A program made the position numbers and the translations under genes. Under the pieces are notes generated by a model. The model did no database searches and was not told where the DNA came from. It saw only the letters and a program-made list of their open reading frames with translations. A DNA stretch of 64,000 bases from positions 5,384,998 to 5,448,997 of the forward strand of contig CM029383.1 of assembly GCA_017165825.1 (NCBI GenBank), read 5' to 3'. How positions within the stretch are numbered: the stretch's first letter is position 1; each line of letters opens with the position of its first letter. Below, piece by piece: positions 1 through 9,800 of the stretch. This stretch comes from Hepsetus odoe. Lineage: Eukaryota; Chordata; Actinopteri; Characiformes; Hepsetidae.

Positions 1-1463
1 AGCTTCAGCCTGGTAGGCAATCTCATAGAGGCAGCCATCCTTGCCGGCCAAAAAGATGCGTCCCATATTTGTGGAGGTGATGGCCAACATGTAGGTATTG
101 TCCGTGGGGATAGAGTAGAGCGGGTCTGGCAGAAGCTGCATGGCCCCGGACATACTGTCATTTAACCCTGTGAAGGGAATTTAAGCAATGTCAGCATACC
201 AGTGAACTCCAAAGTCTGATGCTTTCAGCATGGCCCATATAACTATCCACAGGGATGCGGGAATGAAAAGGAGTAAAAAGAGACTCACCAGTCTGAGCTT
301 TGGGGAAGCTCAGGCCCAGGATTACTACATCCACAGGTGTGGCCAGAACTAGCAGAAAGTGGATGTGAGGCTGAAAAATTCCTGTGGGAGAACGAAAGGG
401 TCGCCAGATGTAAACAGACCGCATTGAAAAGTGTACAAGAGGTAAAAGTACTTTAAAATATATATATATATAGCTCTTTAAAGAGGTGCTTTGAACGAGA
501 GGCTGAATGTTAAACAATATTTCACCTGGCAACTACTTACCTGCCTTTGGTTTAACAAGTCCAACTGAAAGGATAGTTTCACTCAATCCATCAAAATATG
601 CCACGTCTCCCCTTAAAATTAAAAACAAAAAGTCACGTTAGCTTAAGAAGCATTGTAAATGAGAACTTTTGTAACTACTCAAACCAACATCTCCACTCAC
701 CCATCCTCATAATTCCACATGAATATATCATTATCTATTGTCAACCATGCTCTGCTGATCTCCGGAAAAACTCCCATCATGCAATTGCACTGCATGTCTG
801 CAAAGTGAAGCCATTAAGGTGCAGCAACTTTTGAGATGTAATGTGTATACCAAGACATTTTTATATAAATATATACATAGATACATATATAAATAACATA
901 TATACGGCACTGTGCAAAAGTTTTAGTTTTTAGTTTTTTTTTATAAATAAATCTTTATATTTTTGAAAGCATTCTTTGTTTACAGCATTTTTTCCACACC
1001 TGCCTAAAACTTTTGCACAGTACTGTGTGTGTGTGTGTATATATATAGTGGATAAAACCCAAGAGGATACGGCTAAACTGCTCAACAAGTTCTGGAGGCA
1101 GAGGCACCCTGCGAACCGCACTCAGCTCTGGTATGCTGGGCACACTGATAAGACCTGGTCCTTGCAGGGGGTAATCCATGTCCGATACCCCAGACAAAGA
1201 AGGCATATCTGAGAGAGAGGTTGTATAACAATGAACTGTCAGCATACTGAGACATCAAAAAAAAAAAAAAAACACTAACAATATTCACTTAATATTCACA
1301 ATGTTTTGTAAGTTTTCTTACTATGTGAGGGCACATTGAGCAGTTCTGAAAGGTCGGGAAAGCAGCGGTCTTCCTGCAGATGTCGGTCAATGAGCCGACC
1401 TGAGTTTTCCATAGCCTCTTGCAGAGCAGCTGCCATGCTGCTAGGACCAAGGCTTGACGGCAT
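1..1463 (-). CDS. nup155: Nucleoporin Nup155, 5' part (six coding exons, runs off the left edge)
   Basis: Nup155 is a large scaffold nucleoporin of the inner ring of the nuclear pore. Coding exons in transcript order are 1322-1463, 1071-1208, 701-797, 541-611, 289-381 and 1-167; all phases join in frame and give 236 codons. The start codon is at 1463-1461 and opens MPSSLG, as in vertebrate Nup155. Recognisable conserved pieces are DMDYPLQGPG and VPLPPELVEQF (exon 2), MQCNCMMGVFP and IFMWNYEDG (exon 3), AYFDGLSETIL (exon 4), LLVLATPVDVVILGLS (exon 5) and GRIFLAGKDGCLYEIAYQ (exon 6). This is the start of the N-terminal beta-propeller. The human protein is about 1390 residues, so roughly 17% is present. 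The exon 2 donor is weak (AGCC then GTATCC) but is the only one that keeps the frame. The first coding exon has a likely acceptor just upstream of the ATG, so a separate non-coding exon 1 is expected. Confidence 0.96.
907..1023. mobile_element. Small palindromic MITE in a nup155 intron
   Basis: A ~117-bp element in the intron between nup155 exons 2 and 3. Its two ends are near-perfect inverted repeats: actgtgcaaaagttttag at 909-926 and its reverse complement at 1004-1021. The centre is AT-rich and non-coding, and a (GT)n/(TA)n run follows at 1024-1049. The form suits a non-autonomous element of the Tc1/mariner type; the family name is an inference. Confidence 0.6.
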
Positions 1464-2379
1464 AGCTACAATGACAAAACCTACAAAAGATCAGCATTTT
1501 AATGATCTCAACTGACCTCCACAGAGCGATTTTTCATACCAGGCCGCTTGCTTCTTTTACGCAGCTCTCAGCATGACGACACACATTTTGTTTATTACTG
1601 TATAGCAAAACTATGGCTTTCTTCTAGTGCGAGAAATTGCAATTTAATCACTGAAATACGGGCTGCAAGAAAAGCAGTTGATTGCTCAAGAAACATCTGT
1701 ATTTTAATCACTATGTCCTAAGTAGGGCTGCACAATATAGTCATTTGTCTAAATCTGTTAATCTGTTCATCACAGCTGCAGTTTTGGTATTATATTACAA
1801 TATTGCAGAAGGCTGGAATATGGGAATGAGCCTCTGACCAATCAGTGTTTTGACAAAGTGACCAATCACAGTTCTAGGTCAGTGGTATCGCTTCACAGTA
1901 AAGTGTCGCCCCAACACTTATTGTGGAAAATGTAGTGAACCCAATTCGGAAACTGTGTCCTGCTTTTCTCTCTCTGGAAGAACTCAGGAGCCAGATTTTC
2001 TCGTACTTGTATCACATTCGACGAGTTCATAGAATAAAAAAAAATCTGTCAAAGTTGTCTATTCTGGGTCTTTCATCATAAACTCAACAGCAATAGCAGA
2101 AACACATCAATCAGACTGAAGCGGGAAGTGTCTAAATCTCTCATTATTCAGTCTTTCACACTGTCAACATGAACTTTTTAATGTTTCTCTAAACTGTTGT
2201 TGGTTTATTATTCATTATTTGTTTCTCTGAGGAGAAAGTCAGCTCCTCAGAAACCGTTAGCTTAGCTAACTTGACGGCGGAGTTGGTCGGAAAATCAGTA
2301 CAACCCTAATACCAACCAGACTCAAAACTTTCACAAAAAGGTTTTATAGCAAGAAACCTCGACAAAAGTACTATAACCC

Positions 2380-2480
2380 GGTTTTTTCCTAAAAGAAACT
2401 CACTGTTTAAAAAGGCTCTCCCGCCAACGCGCGCGCCACACGCTGCCTCGCAACGATTAAACCGAGTTTACATTTCCGGC
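2380..2480 (-). promoter_or_regulatory. Probable nup155 promoter / non-coding first exon
   Basis: A short CpG-rich stretch (around 2420-2455, rich in gcgcgc and ccgcc) stands out from AT-rich flanks about 950 bp upstream of the nup155 start codon. A donor-like site on the minus strand (GTGAGT, at about 2400) could end a non-coding first exon, pairing with the acceptor just before the ATG at 1463. This is inferred from composition and position only; no TATA box was seen. Confidence 0.35.
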
Positions 2481-3340
2481 TGAAATATTTACCAGTGTTG
2501 TGCTTCAAAATAAAAGTCTCTTCAAAATAAAAGCTTTCGTTTTACGAACGGACTGATTCTCTTTTTCATTTTTAGAAGTGTTTAGTCCAGATAAATATCA
2601 GACGAATATAATTAATAGATGACAATGAATGTTATTATAATCGTCTTTAATTTTATATCATTATTATGTGTTATAGGAACATTATTATGGGACTGCAAGA
2701 TTTGACTTGATCCAAAATATTATAGTACATAAAAAATTATGATAATGATATATAATATTAATGTAATATTAATAATAAATTATTTTTTGTTTATAATTGT
2801 GCCAGGAGCACAATTTTGTTGAATTCTTTCTGTTTCATGACCTGTGGAAACTAATCATGTATTAATGTGCACTAATGCACTAATAATGCAATAATATATA
2901 GCAGTATAGCTTATATCTTCCTTTTCCTTCTTTTAAAAAAAACTTTTACTATAATATCATTCTAATAACACAAAAGTAATTACTAATTACGTGTAATTAC
3001 TAATTACACGTAACCGTAAAAGTCCAAATTCAGATGTGATACGGGCTTTCCTCACCAGCAAAGAGGAAAAGCAGTCACATCTAACTGTAAACTGTGCTTA
3101 GAAATTTCAAGTACATTCAAGTATCCAAATTATAGAATGGTAGACGTTATACTTCCATGAATTTAAATCAGAAATATCAGTGTCTTGAATGATCAGTAAA
3201 CATAAGAATTTGCAGACAATAATTTCTGAAATAACCTGATAAAGGAAAGTATGTAAAGAAAAAATTTAAGGCAACTCAAATGTAAATATCCTACAAACAC
3301 AATAACCTGCTCCTCCAAAAAATAAACAACTATCCATGTC

Positions 3341-3615
3341 TGGAACGGCTGTTGCCTCACAGTGAGAAGGTCCTGGGTTTAGTTCCCGGGTTTAGTTCCC
3401 AGGGGGACAGTCTGTGTCCATTCGGTGGGTAATGTGCTTCTTCCAGTTTCATCCCGTGCAGGTCAGGTATGTGGGAGATGCTAAATTACCCCCAGGTGTG
3501 AGAGTGTGTTTGTCTGTGTGTCCATCCAGTGATGGACTAGCAATCTGTCTAGGGTGTGTCTCCGTTTTTTGCCCTATGAGCCGGGATATGATCCAGCACC
3601 GCCCTCGACCTCTTT
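3341..3615 (+). repeat. tRNA-derived SINE, family B
   Basis: The unit starts with a tRNA-like segment (cctcacagtgagaaggtcctgg) and continues with the ccatccagtgatggac...ctgtctagggtgtgtc tail common in fish SINEs. The B-box segment gggtttagttccc is duplicated in tandem at about 3376-3402. The copy is old: the tail is diverged and the usual AATG run is missing. Other members lie at about 38.4, 55.0 and 60.0 kb, with antisense pieces at about 34.7 and 35.5 kb. Confidence 0.6.
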
Positions 3616-3619
3616 CAAG

Positions 3620-3840
3620 AAGAGTGAGAACTTTTTGCACAGTTCTGAGGGAGGCTTTACTCTGGGTCGTCCATGTTTCCGTTCATCGGTTGTCCTTCCT
3701 TGGAGGACTTTTTGTAGACACCAACCACTGCATATTAGGAACATCCCACCTGCCATGCTGGAGATGTTCTGATCCAGCCAACCATCACAATCTGGCCTTT
3801 ATCAGAAACGCTCAGATCTTGACACCCATGTTTCCAGCTT
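3620..3840. repeat. Interspersed repeat fragment, class uncertain
   Basis: A stretch with phrases that I recognise as widespread in fish genomes (caccaaccactgcatattagg...acctgccatgctggagatg and the atcacaatctggcctttatcag part). It lies between two SINEs. I cannot assign it to a class from this copy, and no coding capacity is visible. Confidence 0.4.
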
Positions 3841-3846
3841 CGGAAG

Positions 3847-3962
3847 GCACCCAGGGAGCAGTGACGGGTACAGTACTTTGTTCAAGGGTACCTCAGAGCA
3901 ACCTACTGCTAAGGGAATTGAGGCCACAATCTTGTCCCCAACCACTAGGTCACCACTGCCCC
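3847..3962 (-). repeat. tRNA-derived SINE, family A (truncated)
   Basis: Read on the minus strand this has the family A head (gggcagtggtgacctagtgg, A-box region), a B-box-like segment and the shared body with tacccttgaacaaagtac and tcactgctccctggg. The 3' tail is missing. It belongs to the same family as copies at 19.9, 36.9, 46.2, 61.7 and 63.2 kb. Confidence 0.6.
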
Positions 3963-4409
3963 TTAAACATTTAGTTGAAAATCCAATTATATTTAAAATT
4001 CAATCCTTTTTTTTTTCCTCTTAATTCACAAAGATGCATAGTAGTCCAGTAATCTCTCCCTGATCTGTAGTGAACTGACTTTTTTTTTTTGGTTTTTTAA
4101 GGGAGGCCTAAAGATCTGTTCTGAAGGTCGATTCATTCCCTAAAGCCTCGGAAAGGCTCAGCCTCAGATTTCATGGTTGTGTGTGTTCCTGCTGGGACAC
4201 CTAGAATGTGCTTTTTTATTTACTTATTTATTTATTTATTTTGTAAATTTAAGGCAGGGCTCGGGTTTTGATTATCACTTCTCCTCCGCCTACCCATGAA
4301 AAACCTACCAAGTATCAGGCAAGCGCACATGATGAGAAACTTAACTTTAGTACTAAGCACCTGTGAAAATAATAAAAGTCAAATGCAAACAAGACAAGTA
4401 ACAAAGAGA

Positions 4410-5178
4410 AGTAAAAAAATTTATTGCAGTATTTGTTCCGCCAGAAGTGCTGGGGATCCCTTTTTTCTCTCTAGGGTGACCTAATACATCAAAATCTACA
4501 TTTACAAAAAAATCTCCCCCTGCATGTAGGCCACAGATACTGCATGCTCTGCTTTTAACAGAATAAATTATGTCCAGGAGACTCCATTGTACAGCATGAG
4601 TAAACCAAAAGAAAAAAAAAAGAAAAAAAAAAAAAAAAAGGAGTAAAACAAAGCGGAGGAAATATTTAAAAGTTTCTTTCCCTGGACACTGAGCTAAGCT
4701 AAAGAAATCCATCCGGTGCTAGGTTTAACTCCAAGAACACTTTATTAAGAACATCAACAGACTAATTTCCAACATTCACTTTAAGTTTATTTTTAAACAG
4801 ATTTTTTGTCAGAGATATAAACATTTTTGTTTTCGTTTGTTGTTTTTTTTGTTAAACTATGATACAGTGGGAGTAAAAATCACACAACCGAGTTGCTGCA
4901 CAACAGCGAAGGAGCTCCCACACAATGTTTTCCAAACATTTCCTTCTGTATGCGTTTGTCCTGTTTAACTTAAAATGTGTCCAGTATGCTCTGCTGCAGG
5001 TCCTGCACACTTAAAATGCTTTCCTTCCCCTCCTCCCTCTCTCCTCGTAATTTTCATCGGTGAATCTCAAGGTTCTGTGAGTCTGTAGTATTCTTGCCTT
5101 TCTGCCTGGGCCTAGAAAATGTTGGATCCCAATAAAGTTTGGCTGCTGAGAGTTCATGTGGGAGTAACTGTAGTTTAA
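4410..5178 (-). other. nipbl 3' UTR with candidate poly(A) signals
   Basis: Non-coding sequence after the nipbl stop codon. AATAAA on the minus strand occurs at 4741-4746 (about 430 nt after the stop) and again at 4420-4425, so either short or longer 3' ends are possible. A poly(A) tract (plus strand, about 4611-4639) lies between them. The choice of end cannot be settled from sequence. Confidence 0.55.
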
Positions 5179-6818
5179 TTAGCTGGAAGTCCCCTCCTTG
5201 GCTGCGTACAGTGAACGTAAAGTCTGCACCATTTTGTTAGTCAGCTTGTGCGCACTTGTCAAGGCGATTTTCTTGTAAATGATGTCCGACTCCTTGATAG
5301 TGTCCACCCAAGGCACCAGTTTCCTTCCGTCCCGTTTCTTAGCCTCTGCCCAAGTGCCGGAGTAGGAGCCGGCCATCCAGTGCACGCTGTAACCGGTACT
5401 CGTTTTCTGGATGACACGTGCTATCTGCGGCCGGTCCTTATACTTGGGGCAGCAGATAGCAATGACGTCCATGGCTTCTACCGTTTCATTCATGTGACCC
5501 GATGCCTCTGCAGAGTCACCACCCCTTTTGGATCGCCGTGATGACTGGAGCACAAATTTGAAGACAGGGAAAAAAAAAAAAAAAGGTTTACATGGGTAAA
5601 ACTATACAAAAGTCTAATTAAAAATGAATATGTATTTCACATACAAAAGAGAACGTGAATAAGTTCTCCCAGAAACTGAACTGGGGACTTACCCCAGGTG
5701 TCTTTTCATCTCCATCGCTCTCTTCATCGTAAGAGTCAGCAGCATTGTTCTTCGGGCTGGAGCCTCCCAGAAGAGCAGTGATGGCTTTGTTTCTGGCATG
5801 GGTGCTAGCAGATGCCTCGCCTTCTTCATCTTCCTCATCAGGGTCCAAGTGCTCCATCAGTACCTTAAACTGTAAATCAAATCGCATGTGAATAATGAGC
5901 ATTATAAGCAAAGAAACTAGTGGACAGTCAAGGCAGTGGAGACTAATTCAACAGTGGAGATTACCTTTATCACCAAATGCTGCCAGAAATTAGAAATCAC
6001 AGCCTTACAGTCCAGCAGACAAAAAATAAATAAATCAACCAACAAAGCCTACAGTGCAGCCTGCAGTACAGCTGTAGCATAAAGTTATCGAGCACTTTTA
6101 AACATGACTGTTCTATACTGAGTGGCTTGTTGAGCCCAAAACCAAAAAGACGAGCTACGTACGTCCAAGTATTGCTTGACAATCTTCCTCTTGATGTCGT
6201 AGGTGATCTCTGCATTAGACAGGCCGTTGGTTAGGAAGTCGAGAGTCTGCCGTGGATTGAAATGCACATTGTTTTTCCTGTTTACCGCCTTGTCATACAC
6301 CTTTGCTGACTCCGTGGGAGAGTATTTTTGAATTTTGCTGTTGAGAAAAATATGGGTTGAAACAGATTGTTTCCAATCTTTTGCAGTAAACTAGTTTTAT
6401 TTGTAAAGAAACCGTTAAGTTTCAAAAACGATTCATAAGAGTTTATAGGTACTGAATAAATGGATGACATATACCTATCTGAAAAGCCATAAAGATTTTT
6501 TAAGTGCTGTTTGAGCACTAAAAGAAGCAGGATGCCCTGAGAGGCATTGGCAAAATCCAACAAAGGGATGGGGTTGTCTGGCAGACGGTCCATAACCTTT
6601 TCCACATCTTCGACGTCCAGGTCCGAGTCCGAGTCCGAATTCACTACAGCAGCAGCTCGTTTCGGCTTCTTTGCCCTGTGAACAACCTCGTCATCTTCGT
6701 CGCTGCTGCTTTCGCTGCTGCTTGGTAGCTCGTCCTCCTCATCTTCTGAACAGTATTTCTTTTCTCGCACCTTCTTCTTCTTCTTCTTTTCCCGCTGCCT
6801 TGGTTCCTTCAGCAAGGA
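5179..6818 (-). CDS. nipbl: nipbl coding exons 43-46 (C terminus)
   Basis: Exons 6475-6818, 6163-6337, 5693-5869 and 5179-5544 (stop TAA at 5181-5179), residues about 2323-2675. Exon 43 has a lysine run and an S/D/E-rich acidic stretch (SSSESSSDEDDE, SDSDSDLD), then GILLLLVLKQHLKNLYGFSD, the end of the helical repeat region. Exon 44 carries IQKYSPTESAKVYDKAVNRK. Exon 45 is acidic (HLDPDEEDEEGE) followed by NKAITALLGGSSPKNN. Exon 46 holds a compact conserved block, from AICCPKYKDRPQIARVIQ through HWMAGSYSGTW to LVPWVDTIKESDIIYKKIAL. The S/D/E and K/R runs look like phosphorylation and nuclear-targeting segments, which is an inference. Confidence 0.96.
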
Positions 6819-9800
6819 CTAAGTGGGCAAGATGGACGGGGTTAAAGCAACAGAGCATCATTTTACATCTGAATAAGAGAAAAAAGAACCGGACAACCAA
6901 CAAAGTCACAGAAAGCCGTTCACCTCTTTAAAGGACTGTAGCAGATTGCTGCCAGACACAGACAGTGTGATGTCGATGTGGTGCATGATAAAGAGAGGTT
7001 CTTCCTGGGTCTGGAAAGGGAAACACGCCAGGTTGTCAGCGATGAAAAGCAGCATGTTCACCTCCGTCTTCTACAAGGGAATAGAAACAGTTGGCAGCAT
7101 TCAGGGGATTTGTTAATGTCAGAAGGCACAGCTATAGTTCAACTTGGCCCATATGGTCAAAATGACTCACTGCACTGTCGTCAAACAGGTTCAGCAGGGA
7201 GATGAGGAAGGCTCGCCGGTGCTGTCGGTTTCCCCGCACCATTGTGAATAGGTGGGAGCAGAGGGCTGCGTTGCTCTCATCCTGACGGAAGCCTCTAACG
7301 ATGGTGTCCCGAGATGCCATGATGGCCTGCTGCACCTGATAGGACATCTTCATCCCTGCCACAGCCTTCATCTAGTTTTATAAACACAAACATCATGTGA
7401 GTTTATGACTTTAGCACATGGTTCCACACACAGACTACGTGAGATCATATAAAAGAATGCTTCAGGTGCAAACGGGAGTGCTGAGACTCACATGAATGAA
7501 ACCTGTGTACTTTTTATCAATTTCTACCAGCTGCTGGTCTGCTTTGTTCCTCATTGTAGGCTCAGGATCTGTCCCCATGGCAATCAAATAAGGTACACAC
7601 TGTGCAAAAATGCATGCAGAAACCAATTAGACTCACTGAGTACAGTTATTTTAATACTCAGGAAATACAATCTGAGTAGAACATTAAATGCTATAAAGTT
7701 TAAACTCCAAGATTCTGTACCTGCACAGGGTGAATGAGGCCCTGGTTGAGTGTGAGAGCGATGACGTTAAGGGCGTAATGTCGCACGCTGGATTGCGTGT
7801 GGAAAAAAGCCTCCAGGACCTGCTTCAGGTACAGTTGCATAATGGAGCTACTCATTCCTGAAGAGATATCCCCCATCTCCTTGAGGTCCTCTTGCTTTGA
7901 CAGCTTATTCCCTGCAAAAGCATAGACCAGTTATCCACAGTCTAAATAAGAGAGAAAACTGATGCTATGTGAGGAGTACTCACACTCTCTATCAGCTTCC
8001 TGCATGCGTGAGTCTTCCTCTTGCAGATATGTCTGCAGATTCTTCAACACCTGGATCTTTAGGTTTACAGACTTCTTCCTGTCAGAGAGGAGGCCATTGT
8101 ACAGGCTCTTCACATCAGGGACAAACATGAGTCCAGGGTGCTGGATGAACAGGAAGCCTGGAGATGAGAAAAAGTAGAAAGTTAGTTCAACACAAAAAAA
8201 AGAGCCACTGCGGGAATTTTAAAGCGTGCTGATTTTGAAGAGCATACCTAAACCAATGATGGCCTTGGTCTGCACCTCTTCGTCCTCGTTCTTGGTGAAG
8301 TAGAGAAGGAGCTCCAACACTTTGTCCTTTATGACAACCTGTAGGATGCACAGACCATAAGTGAGCTAGTCATGGGCAAAACTAAAAACTCTGCAAGCAG
8401 TAGATTCCAAGTGCATACCTTGTTATTGCCTTTAAACTCTTCACGATCAAAGTCAAAGTGCCTGCATAAAGCCCCCACAGTGAAGAGGGAGCGAAGTAGT
8501 GCAGGCTTGTTGGACACCAGGATCGTGCTATTTGGGTCCTCCTGATGCTGGGTCTTCAGCTTGTTTAGAGCCCCTGTGGAACATTGCTTCATTTAGTCAG
8601 GACATGGTGCTACACATTCGCAAATAAAGTGTCTTACCGCCAATACACTTACCATAGTATCGATTGAAACATGCCCAGACAAACTTGTAGTTGTGAGTGA
8701 CCTTGTTCACAACTGCACCGAGACAGCTCACACAATGCAACACAACCTGATGAGGACAAAGAAGACAGTCAATCCATGTCTTGGTGAACTTTAAGATGCA
8801 TTAAAACTAGCCCTGCCACTATACTGACCGTCATGCCATATTTGATGATGAGCTTCATCAGATCTTCCTCAATGGTGGTGAGAAAGGTCTCGCTCGGATG
8901 GTCCATTAGAGGCACCACCAACTCCAAGATTTTAGCCACATTACATATGACCATAAAATCATTTGGGTTCTGCAACAATGAAAGACACACGATAGGAAGA
9001 AAAAAAAAAAAAAAATCCCAAACAAAACTGATAATTGAGTGCAGTTTCACTAATAAACCACTAGAGGACTGCACAACACAAAAATGGGGATGATTCAAAC
9101 AGCTTAAAGTTGGTTCCTTACATTGCACTTGGTGGTTAGGTAGGGCTGCATGGTCATGGCATGTTTCACCATCAGCTGCGCTCGGATTTTGCTGAACAGG
9201 TATAGCGTAGTGATGCAAGCCACCAAGCGATTTGAGTTACCCCCCTTATTCTCACAGTCTAAAGAACAATAGCAGAGCATTGAAAGTTTGCATAATGAAT
9301 CAGATTATTTTTCCTAGTACACTGAAAACCAAAACTTTTGTTTAGCTGTTTTAACAGTACCGTCAGGAGACTCTTCATATTTGAGGATATGTTCCACTAG
9401 ATTGTCGACAAGCTGAGCACAGGCCTTTCTGGCGGGCTTGTAGGAGGCATCTTCCTCAGTTTTCAGCAGCTGCACCAACATGATCATATACACCACAGTG
9501 AGAAAAGGGCAAAAGGACAGAGGGGGTGGAACCACACACCCCAATTATGCACTGCCACGTTCTGCATGATATACAATGGACAACAGTACTCACATTCTGA
9601 AGCAGCTGCTCAAACCAGTCGTAACCAGAATCCCGGCACGCAGATACCTGTTAAGAGAAAGTATTATGTAGTTCATTGTGAGATGAGATACAGTCAATCA
9701 GAGAAATCACAAAATTACTTTCTTCTTCAATACTGACGGTGGTATCAAAATTTCAAGCCTCCCCTGATACCAAGGCATTATATAAATTAGCTATTAACTA

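Larger units (their letters stand above)
2481..4409. other. Spacer between nup155 and the nipbl 3' end
   Basis: About 1.9 kb separates the nup155 promoter from the 3' UTR of nipbl. From 2481 to 3340 it is AT-rich and I see nothing in it. From 3341 to 3962 it is a run of three interspersed repeats (listed separately). From 3963 to 4409 there are only poly(T) and (TTTA)n tracts. The long frame over 3414-3974 comes from the repeats and is not a gene. No trace of a cplane1-like gene was seen. Confidence 0.7.

Noticed and set aside
3414..3974. 186-codon plus-strand frame
   Set aside because: It spans three interspersed repeats, including SINE sequence in both orientations; not a gene.
2481..4409. 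Hidden cplane1 exons between nup155 and nipbl
   Set aside because: No spliceable conserved frame was found; the interval is repeats and AT-rich DNA.
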